Made by a program: the position numbers and the translations under genes
In this document: positions 1 through 5,114 of the stretch, one piece after another
How positions within the stretch are numbered: position 1 is the first letter of the stretch
How the letters are laid out: each line of letters begins with the position of its first letter
Assembly: GCA_005879505.1 (NCBI GenBank)
Contig: VBKQ01000208.1
Span: 1-5,114, forward strand
Direction: 5' to 3'
Source: Deltaproteobacteria bacterium
Lineage (GTDB): Bacteria > Myxococcota > Myxococcia > Myxococcales > 40CM-4-68-19
DNA: 5,114 nucleotides
Notes under the pieces: model-generated
What the model was told of the DNA's origin: nothing
Database searches by the model: none
What the model saw: only the letters and a program-made list of their open reading frames with translations

Positions 1-2
1 GG

Positions 3-2231
3 TTCGCGAAGACGAAGACGGTGCTCAAGGACGCGAAGGGGGCCGTGCTCGTCGAGCAGAAGCCGGAGTGGAAGGGCATCTCGCGCAATCCCGCCCTGGA
101 GGCGATGGAGGGCGAGGAGAAGCCGGTCGAAGAGAGGGTGGCGCAGGCCTGCTCCGACAAGGAGACGGTCGCGGCGCTCGAGGAGGCGGTGAAGACGGAC
201 CCGTTCGACGTCAAGCCGGTCTTCCGCACGCATCCCCACCGCTGGGAGCTCCTCACCAAGGCGCACAACCCGGAGACGTTCGGGTGCACCACCTGCCACG
301 GCGGGCAGGGCGTCCAGACCAAGGGCGTGCGCCACCGCGCTTTCCGCCACGGCGAGGACGACCACGACTGGAACGACCCGCTCACCGACGAAGTGAAGGT
401 GATGGGCCGCAAGTACAAGGGCGCGTTCATGCAGTCGAAGTGCGACAAATGCCACACCCAGCAATTGACGCTCTCGCACGCGCCGCTGCTCTCGAAGGGC
501 AAGAAGCTCTTCATCGACGTCGGCTGCTGGGGTTGCCATCCGATCGAGGGCTACAACGACCTGCCGAAGCGAGGCCCCACGCTGACCAACATCGCCAGCA
601 AGACCACGCGCGGCTGGCTGCAGACCTGGATCGCGTACCCGAAGGGCTGGCGGCCGGCGACGCGGATGCCGAATTTCTGGCGCGGCGCGGTGGACGCGAA
701 TTCGGTTCCTCACAACGGATCGGAGAAGCCCGAAGAGGTGATGGCCCGGCAGCAGAAGCTGCGTGGACAGGAAGTCTCCGCCGTCGTCGCCTATCTCTGG
801 TCGACCAGCGAGAAGGCGCCGCTGCTCCCGATGCTGAAAGAAGGCGGCAACGCCGAGAAAGGCAAGACAACGTTCGAGAGCGTCGGTTGCCGGGCTTGTC
901 ACGTGACCGAGAAGGATTCGGCGGCCCGGCGCAGCGAGGGCAGCGATGAGCGCGACTACGCCCCCAATCTCTGGAACATCGGCGACAAAGCCAATCCGGA
1001 GTGGATCTACAGCTGGATCAAGAACCCCAAGGCGATGTGGCCGGAAACGAAGATGCCGGATCTTCGGCTCAGCGATGCCGAAGCGATGGACATCACCGCG
1101 TACCTGGTGGGGCTGCGGAGCGATCAGAAGTATCCGGAACCAAAGCTCGGCGCGGGCGAGCAGCAGAAGCTCGCCGCGCAGGGGAAGGAGCTGATCGGCA
1201 AGTACGGCTGCTTCGGCTGCCACAACATCAAGGGATTCGAGAGCGCGCAGAAGATCGGCACCGAGCTGACCGAGCACGGCCGCAAGGCGGTGGAGCTGCT
1301 CGACTTCGGCGACGTGCGCTACTTCACCGAGGACCCGAAGCATCGCCAGACCTACCCGAACTGGGTCTGGGAGAAGCTGCACGTCCCGCGGATCTTCGCC
1401 TACGAGCGGGTCGAGACGCGGATGCCGCAGTTCGACTTCACCGACGACGAGGCGCTCGCCGTCCTCACCTTCCTCAAGGGACAGACCGGCGAGACGCCGC
1501 CGCCCGAGTACCGGACCGGGATGAACGAGGTGCAGGCGGCGGTGTTCAAGGGTGAGCGGCTGGTGTTCTGGAACGGCTGCCGCAATTGCCATGTGGTGGA
1601 GAAGCGGGGCGGCAAGATCCGCGATCTGTACAACGACGAGAACCTCACTTTCGCCCCCCCGGTCCTCACCGGCGAAGGAGCCAAGGTGCAGCCGGCATGG
1701 CTGTTCGCCTTCCTCAAGGCCCCGAGCCCGCTGCGGCCCTGGCTGTCGGTGCGGATGCCGACGTTCCACTTCAGCGACGCGGACGCGACCGACGTCGTGC
1801 ACTTCTTCGCCGCCGCCTCGAACAAGAGCTTTCCCTACCTGACGGCGGAATCGCAGCCGCTCACGGGAAACCGGGCGAAGGAGGCCGACCAGCTCTTCAA
1901 GGACCTGCAGTGCATCAACTGCCACGTGATCGGTCAGCTGCGACCCGGCCAGGATCCGGGCAGCGCCGCGCCGAACCTGCTCCTCGCGAAGGAGCGCCTC
2001 CGCCCGGACTGGATCCCGCCCTGGCTGAAGAACCCCCAGGCGCTGCTCGAGGGGACGCGGATGCCGAGCTTCTGGGACTTCAGCGACGAAGCGCATCCCA
2101 CCTCGCCGAGCAAGCTCTTCAACGGGGATGCGAAGAAGCAGATCGACGCCTTGCGCGATTACCTGATGCACCTCGAGCTGAAGGGCGCCCAGCCAACCAA
2201 GACGGCGTCCGCCACCCCCAGCCGCGGCTGA
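3..2231 (+). CDS. Multidomain heptaheme c-type cytochrome (5' partial)
   Basis: Exported electron-transfer protein, probably periplasmic or membrane-complex-associated; its partners are not visible. Residues are numbered from the in-frame GTG at position 21. There are seven CXXCH heme sites: CTTCH 89-93, CDKCH 141-145, CWGCH 169-173, CRACH 290-294, CFGCH 397-401, CRNCH 520-524 and CINCH 631-635. The last five are each followed 47-71 residues later by a Met-ligand motif (RMPNF M216, KMPDL M345, RMPQF M468, RMPTF M579, RMPSF M681), so they read as five tandem class-I cytochrome c domains. The first two hemes lack such a Met and sit in a His-rich stretch (H71, H73, H82, H105, H110, H115, H153), suggesting bis-His ligation. 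The residues before the first heme are charged and helix-prone. The frame is open to the window edge and no signal peptide is present, so the start lies upstream. The C-terminus is hydrophilic with no membrane anchor. The cytochrome identity is very sure; the specific role is not. A subunit of a quinol-oxidising complex or an oxidase electron donor are possibilities. Confidence 0.95.
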   Translation, partial: FAKTKTVLKDAKGAVLVEQKPEWKGISRNPALEAMEGEEKPVEERVAQACSDKETVAALEEAVKTDPFDVKPVFRTHPHRWELLTKAHNPETFGCTTCHGGQGVQTKGVRHRAFRHGEDDHDWNDPLTDEVKVMGRKYKGAFMQSKCDKCHTQQLTLSHAPLLSKGKKLFIDVGCWGCHPIEGYNDLPKRGPTLTNIASKTTRGWLQTWIAYPKGWRPATRMPNFWRGAVDANSVPHNGSEKPEEVMARQQKLRGQEVSAVVAYLWSTSEKAPLLPMLKEGGNAEKGKTTFESVGCRACHVTEKDSAARRSEGSDERDYAPNLWNIGDKANPEWIYSWIKNPKAMWPETKMPDLRLSDAEAMDITAYLVGLRSDQKYPEPKLGAGEQQKLAAQGKELIGKYGCFGCHNIKGFESAQKIGTELTEHGRKAVELLDFGDVRYFTEDPKHRQTYPNWVWEKLHVPRIFAYERVETRMPQFDFTDDEALAVLTFLKGQTGETPPPEYRTGMNEVQAAVFKGERLVFWNGCRNCHVVEKRGGKIRDLYNDENLTFAPPVLTGEGAKVQPAWLFAFLKAPSPLRPWLSVRMPTFHFSDADATDVVHFFAAASNKSFPYLTAESQPLTGNRAKEADQLFKDLQCINCHVIGQLRPGQDPGSAAPNLLLAKERLRPDWIPPWLKNPQALLEGTRMPSFWDFSDEAHPTSPSKLFNGDAKKQIDALRDYLMHLELKGAQPTKTASATPSRG

Positions 2232-2286
2232 GAATCTTTCATGCTGCGCTCGATCTGAAGAAGTGACCCGCTTGCCCGTCCAAGCC

Positions 2287-2315
2287 TTGACCGTGGGGGA
2301 CGCGTTTGCTAGTAG
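2287..2315 (+). promoter_or_regulatory. Candidate sigma70-type promoter with extended -10
   Basis: TTGACC at 2287-2292 matches five of six bases of the -35 consensus. A 17-base spacer follows, then TAGTAG at 2310-2315, a weak -10 (three of six), preceded by TG plus one base at 2307-2309, which is the extended -10 pattern. Transcription would start near 2322, some 20 bases before the cupredoxin gene. This suggests that gene is transcribed separately from the cytochrome. The call rests on motif matching only. Confidence 0.45.
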
Positions 2316-2332
2316 CGCGGACCTTCCAAAAC

Positions 2333-2339
2333 GAGAGGA
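2333..2339 (+). promoter_or_regulatory. Ribosome binding site of the cupredoxin-like gene
   Basis: GAGAGGA lies six bases before the ATG at 2346. It supports this start over other frames, and a signal peptide begins directly at this ATG. Confidence 0.7.
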
Positions 2340-2345
2340 TTCGAG

Positions 2346-3044
2346 ATGACCTGTTCGAGACTCATCGCCGTCGCCGCCGCATTGATCGTCCCCGCCGCCG
2401 CGATGGCCGAGACCATCGAGGGCGAGGTCGACTTCACCGGAAAGGCGCCCACGCCCGGCAAGCTGCATCGGGAAGCCGACCCCTTCTGCGCGAAGAAGAC
2501 CATGACGGATCCCGCCGTGCTGGTGAAGAACGGCAAGCTCGAGAACGTCTGGGTGCACGTCAGCAAGGGCGCCAAGGAGGCCGCAAAACCGCCGGCTACC
2601 TCGGTCTCGATGGATCAGAAGGACTGCATGTACGAGCCGCGCATGACGATCGCGGTCGTCGGGCAGAAGATCGAGGCCAAGAACGGGGATCCGGTCCTCC
2701 ACAACGTGCACACCTATCTGGGCTCCACCACCCTCTTCAACAAGGGCATGCCGAACGACAAGGCCGCGCCCATCGAGTACGTGGCGAAGGAAGAGGGGAT
2801 GATGAAGTGGAAGTGCGACGTGCACCCCTGGATGCGCGGGTACATCGGCGTCTCCAAGAGCGGTCTGCAGGCGATAACCAAGGGCGACGGCGCGTTCAAG
2901 ATCGACAATGTGCCCCCTGGGAAGTACACGGTCGAGAGCTGGCACGAGAAGTACGGCACCAAGACGCAGGAAGTGACCGTCGAGGCCGGCAAGCCCGCGA
3001 AGATCAACTTCAAGTACGACGGTACGGAAAAGGGAGGGGCGTAA
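2346..3044 (+). CDS. Secreted cupredoxin-like protein with carboxypeptidase-regulatory-like C-terminal domain
   Basis: 232 residues. Residues 1-21 form a signal peptide (basic start, hydrophobic core, AMA before ETIEG as a likely cleavage site), so the protein is exported. Residues about 24-170 resemble a cupredoxin-type beta fold. The segment around 89-124 has the pattern DQKDC...PRM...G...N.D...HNVH, followed by KCDVHPWM at 156-163. H119 (or H122), C157, H160 and M163 are candidate type-1 copper ligands. C48 and C94 could form a disulfide. Residues about 172-226 (a GDGAFKI stretch, VPPGKY at 189-194, then WHEKYG) match the carboxypeptidase-regulatory-like / Ig-like fold. Proteins of this build are known mostly as uncharacterised periplasmic proteins. 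The neighbouring heme A genes make electron transfer or copper handling for an oxidase plausible, but this is inference. The Cys-His-Met spacing is short (C-x2-H-x2-M), so copper binding is not certain. No clear Rho-independent terminator follows. Confidence 0.85.
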   Translation: MTCSRLIAVAAALIVPAAAMAETIEGEVDFTGKAPTPGKLHREADPFCAKKTMTDPAVLVKNGKLENVWVHVSKGAKEAAKPPATSVSMDQKDCMYEPRMTIAVVGQKIEAKNGDPVLHNVHTYLGSTTLFNKGMPNDKAAPIEYVAKEEGMMKWKCDVHPWMRGYIGVSKSGLQAITKGDGAFKIDNVPPGKYTVESWHEKYGTKTQEVTVEAGKPAKINFKYDGTEKGGA

Positions 3045-3073
3045 GCCCCGACCGATCCTCCAAGACTTCCCGA

Positions 3074-3085
3074 GCCTGTACAGGC
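3074..3085. repeat. Perfect 12-base palindrome
   Basis: GCCTGTACAGGC equals its own reverse complement. It lies 29 bases after the stop of the cupredoxin-like gene and just before the REP-like hairpin. It could be a dimeric repressor site, the outer flank of the repeat element, or chance. No matching regulator is encoded in the window. Confidence 0.4.
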
Positions 3086-3097
3086 AAGCAGAGTCCG

Positions 3098-3122
3098 GGG
3101 GAGACCATTTGATGGTGTCCCC
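3098..3122. repeat. REP-like hairpin, copy 1 (intergenic)
   Basis: GGGGAGACCAT (3098-3108) and ATGGTGTCCCC (3112-3122) form an 11-base-pair stem with one G/G mismatch (3103 against 3117) around a TTG loop. There is no T-run after it, so it is not a standard Rho-independent terminator, although it might still protect the upstream mRNA 3' end. The right arm is identical to the right arm of a second hairpin inside ctaA (3764-3774). This suggests a dispersed palindromic element of the REP type; the family assignment is inferred. Confidence 0.65.
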
Positions 3123-3145
3123 GACTCGAAGGATGGGCTAAAAGC

Positions 3146-3154
3146 GGTCTCCCC
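3146..3154. repeat. Distal inverted copy of the hairpin left arm
   Basis: GGTCTCCCC is the exact reverse complement of GGGGAGACC at 3098-3106. The left arm of the hairpin could therefore pair either with the nearby right arm (one mismatch) or with this site (nine perfect pairs). In addition, CGAAGG at 3127-3132 can pair with CCTTCG at 3153-3158. The arrangement resembles a paired, degenerate REP unit in the leader of ctaA. Confidence 0.5.
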
Positions 3155-3165
3155 TTCGCATTTTC

Positions 3166-3170
3166 GGGAG
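3166..3170 (+). promoter_or_regulatory. Likely ribosome binding site of ctaA
   Basis: GGGAG lies ten bases before the GTG at 3181, slightly far but usable. Upstream in this frame the nearest stop is TAA at 3139-3141 and no other ATG, GTG or TTG intervenes, which fixes the GTG as the start. Confidence 0.5.
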
Positions 3171-3180
3171 CCGTTCCGCA

Positions 3181-4230
3181 GTGATCCGCCGTCTCTCCGC
3201 CGCCGCCGCCTTGCTCACCGTCGTTCTCATCGTCGCCGGCGGCATAGTCACCAATACCGATTCCGGCCTCGCCTGCCCCGACTGGCCGACCTGTTTCGGA
3301 AGTGCGATGCCGAGGATGGTGGGCAACGTCGCCGTCGAGCATACGCACCGGCTGATCGCCACCGCGGTCGGCCTTTGCACGGTGGCGCTGGTGGTGTTGA
3401 CCCTACGGCGCGCCCGTCAGGGCGCGCTCGCTGTGGCTCTGGCGGGTTCCTCGACCCTGATCCTCGGCGCCGCCTTCTGGGCGGGCCGTGTGAAGCACGT
3501 CACCGATCACTTGCCGTTCGGGGCCGTCGCGCTGGTCGCTCTCGGATACGCTGGTTTCGCCTGGGCCATCTCCCGGACCCGCGAGACCGACGGCAAGCTC
3601 GCGGTGGCCGCGCTCATGGTCGTCCTCTTCCAAGGCCTTCTCGGTGGCCTCACGGTCCTCTACCGCCTGCCAACTCTAGTGATCGTCATGCACCTCGGGA
3701 CGAGCATGCTCTTCCTCTGCCTCGCGGTCGTGCTCGCCGTGCGCGCCGGGGGGACACCGTTGCATGGTGTCCCCCAAATTGCGCCACGCGGCCTGCTCTG
3801 GCTCACGGCCGCCGCCGTCTACTTGCAGATCCTCCTCGGCGCTACGGTCCGGCACACGGGCGCCGGTCTGGTCTGTGTCGATCTGCCCTTCTGCCGCGGC
3901 GCGCTCTGGCCGGCGGGCGTGCACCCGATGGTTCATCTGCACATGGCCCACAGGGCCTTCGCGTTCGTGGTGCTGGGGCTCGTCTGTTGGTCCTCGCTGC
4001 GCGTCGCCCGCTGCTCACGCGGCCTGGTCCGGGCGCTCGCCTGGAGCGCGCCCGCCTTGGTCGTCATCCAGATCGCCCTCGGGATCCTCACCATCGTCAC
4101 CTTCAAGGACCTGGTCCCGGTCACCGCCCATCTGCTCGTCGCCGCGCTGCTGCTCGCTGACCATGCCGCGCTGCTTGCGATGACGCGGGAGCCGGATTCC
4201 GTTCCTCTCGCCCTTGGAGTCGCGGCGTGA
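3181..4230 (+). CDS. ctaA: Heme A synthase (COX15/CtaA family)
   Basis: Integral membrane enzyme that oxidises the C8 methyl group of heme O to a formyl group, giving heme A for aa3-type oxidases. 349 residues from a GTG start. The protein shows the family's two pseudo-symmetric halves. Half 1 has the first membrane helix (about 6-25), an outer loop with Cys32 and Cys38 (TDSGLACPDWPTC), EHTHR at 53-57 and MHLGTS with H171. Half 2 has the loop TGAGLVCVDLPFC with Cys232 and Cys238, HMAHR with H257, and VTAHLL with H317. H56, H171, H257 and H317 correspond to the four conserved heme-binding histidines of the family, E53 to the conserved glutamate and the Cys pairs to the loop disulfides. Two hydrophobic segments (about 82-102 and 111-131) lie between the expected second and third helices, giving about ten membrane segments rather than eight. 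The linker between the halves (about 189-201) is encoded by a REP-like hairpin. The end overlaps ctaB by four bases. Confidence 0.95.
   Translation: MIRRLSAAAALLTVVLIVAGGIVTNTDSGLACPDWPTCFGSAMPRMVGNVAVEHTHRLIATAVGLCTVALVVLTLRRARQGALAVALAGSSTLILGAAFWAGRVKHVTDHLPFGAVALVALGYAGFAWAISRTRETDGKLAVAALMVVLFQGLLGGLTVLYRLPTLVIVMHLGTSMLFLCLAVVLAVRAGGTPLHGVPQIAPRGLLWLTAAAVYLQILLGATVRHTGAGLVCVDLPFCRGALWPAGVHPMVHLHMAHRAFAFVVLGLVCWSSLRVARCSRGLVRALAWSAPALVVIQIALGILTIVTFKDLVPVTAHLLVAALLLADHAALLAMTREPDSVPLALGVAA
3749..3775. repeat. REP-like hairpin, copy 2 (inside ctaA)
   Basis: GGGGGACACC (3749-3758) pairs perfectly with GGTGTCCCCC (3766-3775). The inner bases can extend the stem by a T-A pair and a G-T wobble around a TGC loop. 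It shares ATGGTGTCCCC with the intergenic copy at 3112-3122. In the ctaA frame it encodes residues 190-199 (GGTPLHGVPQ), a short linker between the two four-helix halves on the predicted cytoplasmic side, where an insertion would be tolerated. Confidence 0.7.
4216..4219 (+). promoter_or_regulatory. Ribosome binding site of ctaB within ctaA
   Basis: GGAG lies seven bases before the GTG at 4227, inside the last codons of ctaA. It supports the overlapping GTG as the ctaB start and suggests translational coupling. Confidence 0.65.
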
Positions 4231-5087
4231 GGGCCACTGCTTCGGATCTGATGGCGCTGGCCAAGCCGCGTATCACGGCGCTGGTCGTATTCACCACCGC
4301 CATCGGGCTGTGGCTCGCGCCGCATGGGCTGCGGCCGCTGACCATCGCGCTGACGCTGGTCGGCACGGTGCTGATCGTCGCCGCCGCGAACGTGCTCAAC
4401 ATGTACCTCGAGCGCGACACCGACGCATTGATGGCGCGCACCATGAACCGCCCGCTGCCCGCTCACCGGATGGACCCCGGGGTGGCCCTCAGGTTCGGCG
4501 TCGCCCTGGCGGCGGTCTCCGTGCCGCTGCTCACTTTCGCAGTGGGCGCGCTGCCTGGGCTGCTCGCATCGATCGCCCTGGTCAGCTACGTCCTGCTCTA
4601 CACGCCGATGAAGCGCCAGACGGCGACGTCGCTCCTGGTGGGCGCGCTGCCCGGGGCGATCCCCCCCTTGATCGGCTGGACGGCGGCGACGGAGCGGCTC
4701 GATCTGCCCGGGGTCCTGCTCTTCGCGGTGATGTTCCTCTGGCAGGTCCCGCACTTCCTCGCCATCACGCTCTTCCGCAAGGAGGAGTACGCCCGCGCGG
4801 GGCTGGTCGTGCAGCCCAACGAGCCGGGCGGAGAGCGCGAGGCGCGTGCAAACATCGTCCGGTACACGGTCGCGCTCGTCGCGGTATCGCTGCTCTTCGT
4901 GCCTCTCGGGGTGGGGCGCGGGGCCTACCTGGCGGTCGCGCTGATGGTCGGGACCGCATTCCTCGGCTACGCGATCGCGGGGCTTCGCCAGGGCGCGGGA
5001 CGGCGCTGGGCGCGCAACCTCTTCCTGCTCTCCCTGGTGTATCTGCCGGTGCTGTTCGGTGCGCTGGTGATCGATCGGCACCCCTGA
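4227..5087 (+). CDS. ctaB: Protoheme IX farnesyltransferase (heme O synthase, UbiA superfamily)
   Basis: Membrane prenyltransferase that transfers a farnesyl group from farnesyl diphosphate to the vinyl group of heme B, giving heme O, the substrate of CtaA. 286 residues, close to the usual family length, with about nine hydrophobic segments. The N-terminal KPRIT (13-17) is typical of the family. The first polar loop has the metal/diphosphate-binding pattern N58-x3-E62-x-D64-x-D66, followed by RTMNRPLP (71-78). The usual leading Asp of this motif appears as Glu62, a conservative change. The second loop contains YTPMKR (125-130) and a GALPGAIPPLIGW stretch (139-151). WQVPHF at 172-177 and the following FRKEEY (183-188) are also characteristic. 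The GTG start overlaps the ctaA stop (GTGA), so the two genes form a tight translational unit. An aa3-type oxidase operon is expected nearby but is not in the window. Confidence 0.97.
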   Translation: MRATASDLMALAKPRITALVVFTTAIGLWLAPHGLRPLTIALTLVGTVLIVAAANVLNMYLERDTDALMARTMNRPLPAHRMDPGVALRFGVALAAVSVPLLTFAVGALPGLLASIALVSYVLLYTPMKRQTATSLLVGALPGAIPPLIGWTAATERLDLPGVLLFAVMFLWQVPHFLAITLFRKEEYARAGLVVQPNEPGGEREARANIVRYTVALVAVSLLFVPLGVGRGAYLAVALMVGTAFLGYAIAGLRQGAGRRWARNLFLLSLVYLPVLFGALVIDRHP

Positions 5088-5114
5088 AAAATGGCCGGGT
5101 GCGACCAAGCGCCG

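Noticed and set aside
21..23. GTG as the start codon of the multiheme cytochrome
   Set aside because: No convincing ribosome binding site precedes it, no signal peptide follows although a c-type cytochrome must be exported, and the frame is open to the window edge. The real start is most likely upstream.
3074..3085. LexA box
   Set aside because: It contains CTGT and ACAG but with no spacer between them, whereas the E. coli-type LexA site needs eight bases between these half-sites.
3098..3130. Rho-independent terminator after the cupredoxin-like gene
   Set aside because: The stem is adequate but the bases after it (GACTCGAAGG) contain no T-run.
3109..3143. Promoter for ctaA made of TTGATG and CTAAAA
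   Set aside because: The spacing between the two boxes is about 23 bases, too long for a sigma70 promoter, and the -35-like box lies inside the hairpin.
3933..5108. Long open frame on the minus strand (391 codons)
   Set aside because: It lies opposite ctaA and ctaB, is very rich in Arg, Gln, His and Glu, and shows no recognisable domain. It is a typical antisense shadow in GC-rich DNA.
5091..5114. Possible start of a next gene (ATG followed by AGCDQAP)
   Set aside because: Only eight codons are visible and there is no ribosome binding site before the ATG. A GTG at 5099 in another frame is equally possible, so no gene can be supported.

Overview
This is a GC-rich, gene-dense window with all recognisable genes on the plus strand. 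It looks like part of the respiratory gene set of an aerobic or microaerobic Gram-negative bacterium. The strong GC bias, the large multiheme cytochrome, and heme A synthesis genes beside a small secreted cupredoxin-like protein would suit a Myxococcota/Deltaproteobacteria-type genome. That taxonomic guess is inference; Acidobacteriota or Gemmatimonadota are not excluded.

Layout. (1) Positions 3-2231 hold the 3' part of a gene for a large c-type cytochrome; its true start lies before the window. It carries seven CXXCH heme sites: two in an N-terminal His-rich segment, then five tandem class-I cytochrome c domains, each with its own Met-ligand motif. (2) A 114-base gap (2232-2345) holds a plausible extended -10 promoter and a good ribosome binding site. 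(3) Positions 2346-3044 encode a 232-residue secreted protein with a cupredoxin-like domain and a C-terminal carboxypeptidase-regulatory-like domain. (4) A 136-base gap (3045-3180) contains a perfect 12-base palindrome and a REP-like hairpin whose left arm has a second possible partner. (5) Positions 3181-4230 encode heme A synthase (CtaA), overlapping by four bases with (6) heme O synthase (CtaB) at 4227-5087. The last 27 bases hold no supported gene.

How the genes fit together. CtaB farnesylates heme B to heme O and CtaA oxidises heme O to heme A, the cofactor of aa3-type cytochrome c oxidases. The multiheme cytochrome is a likely periplasmic electron carrier or complex subunit. The cupredoxin-like protein could carry electrons or handle copper for the oxidase. 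The oxidase itself is not in the window, so a link between the first two genes and the oxidase is inferred from proximity.

The most unusual signals are two. The same hairpin element, sharing the core ATGGTGTCCCC, occurs once in the gap before ctaA and once inside ctaA, in frame, exactly in the linker between the two halves of the enzyme. CtaA also seems to have two extra hydrophobic segments in its N-terminal half. I found no CRISPR array, tRNA, rRNA, insertion sequence or clearly new multi-gene system.
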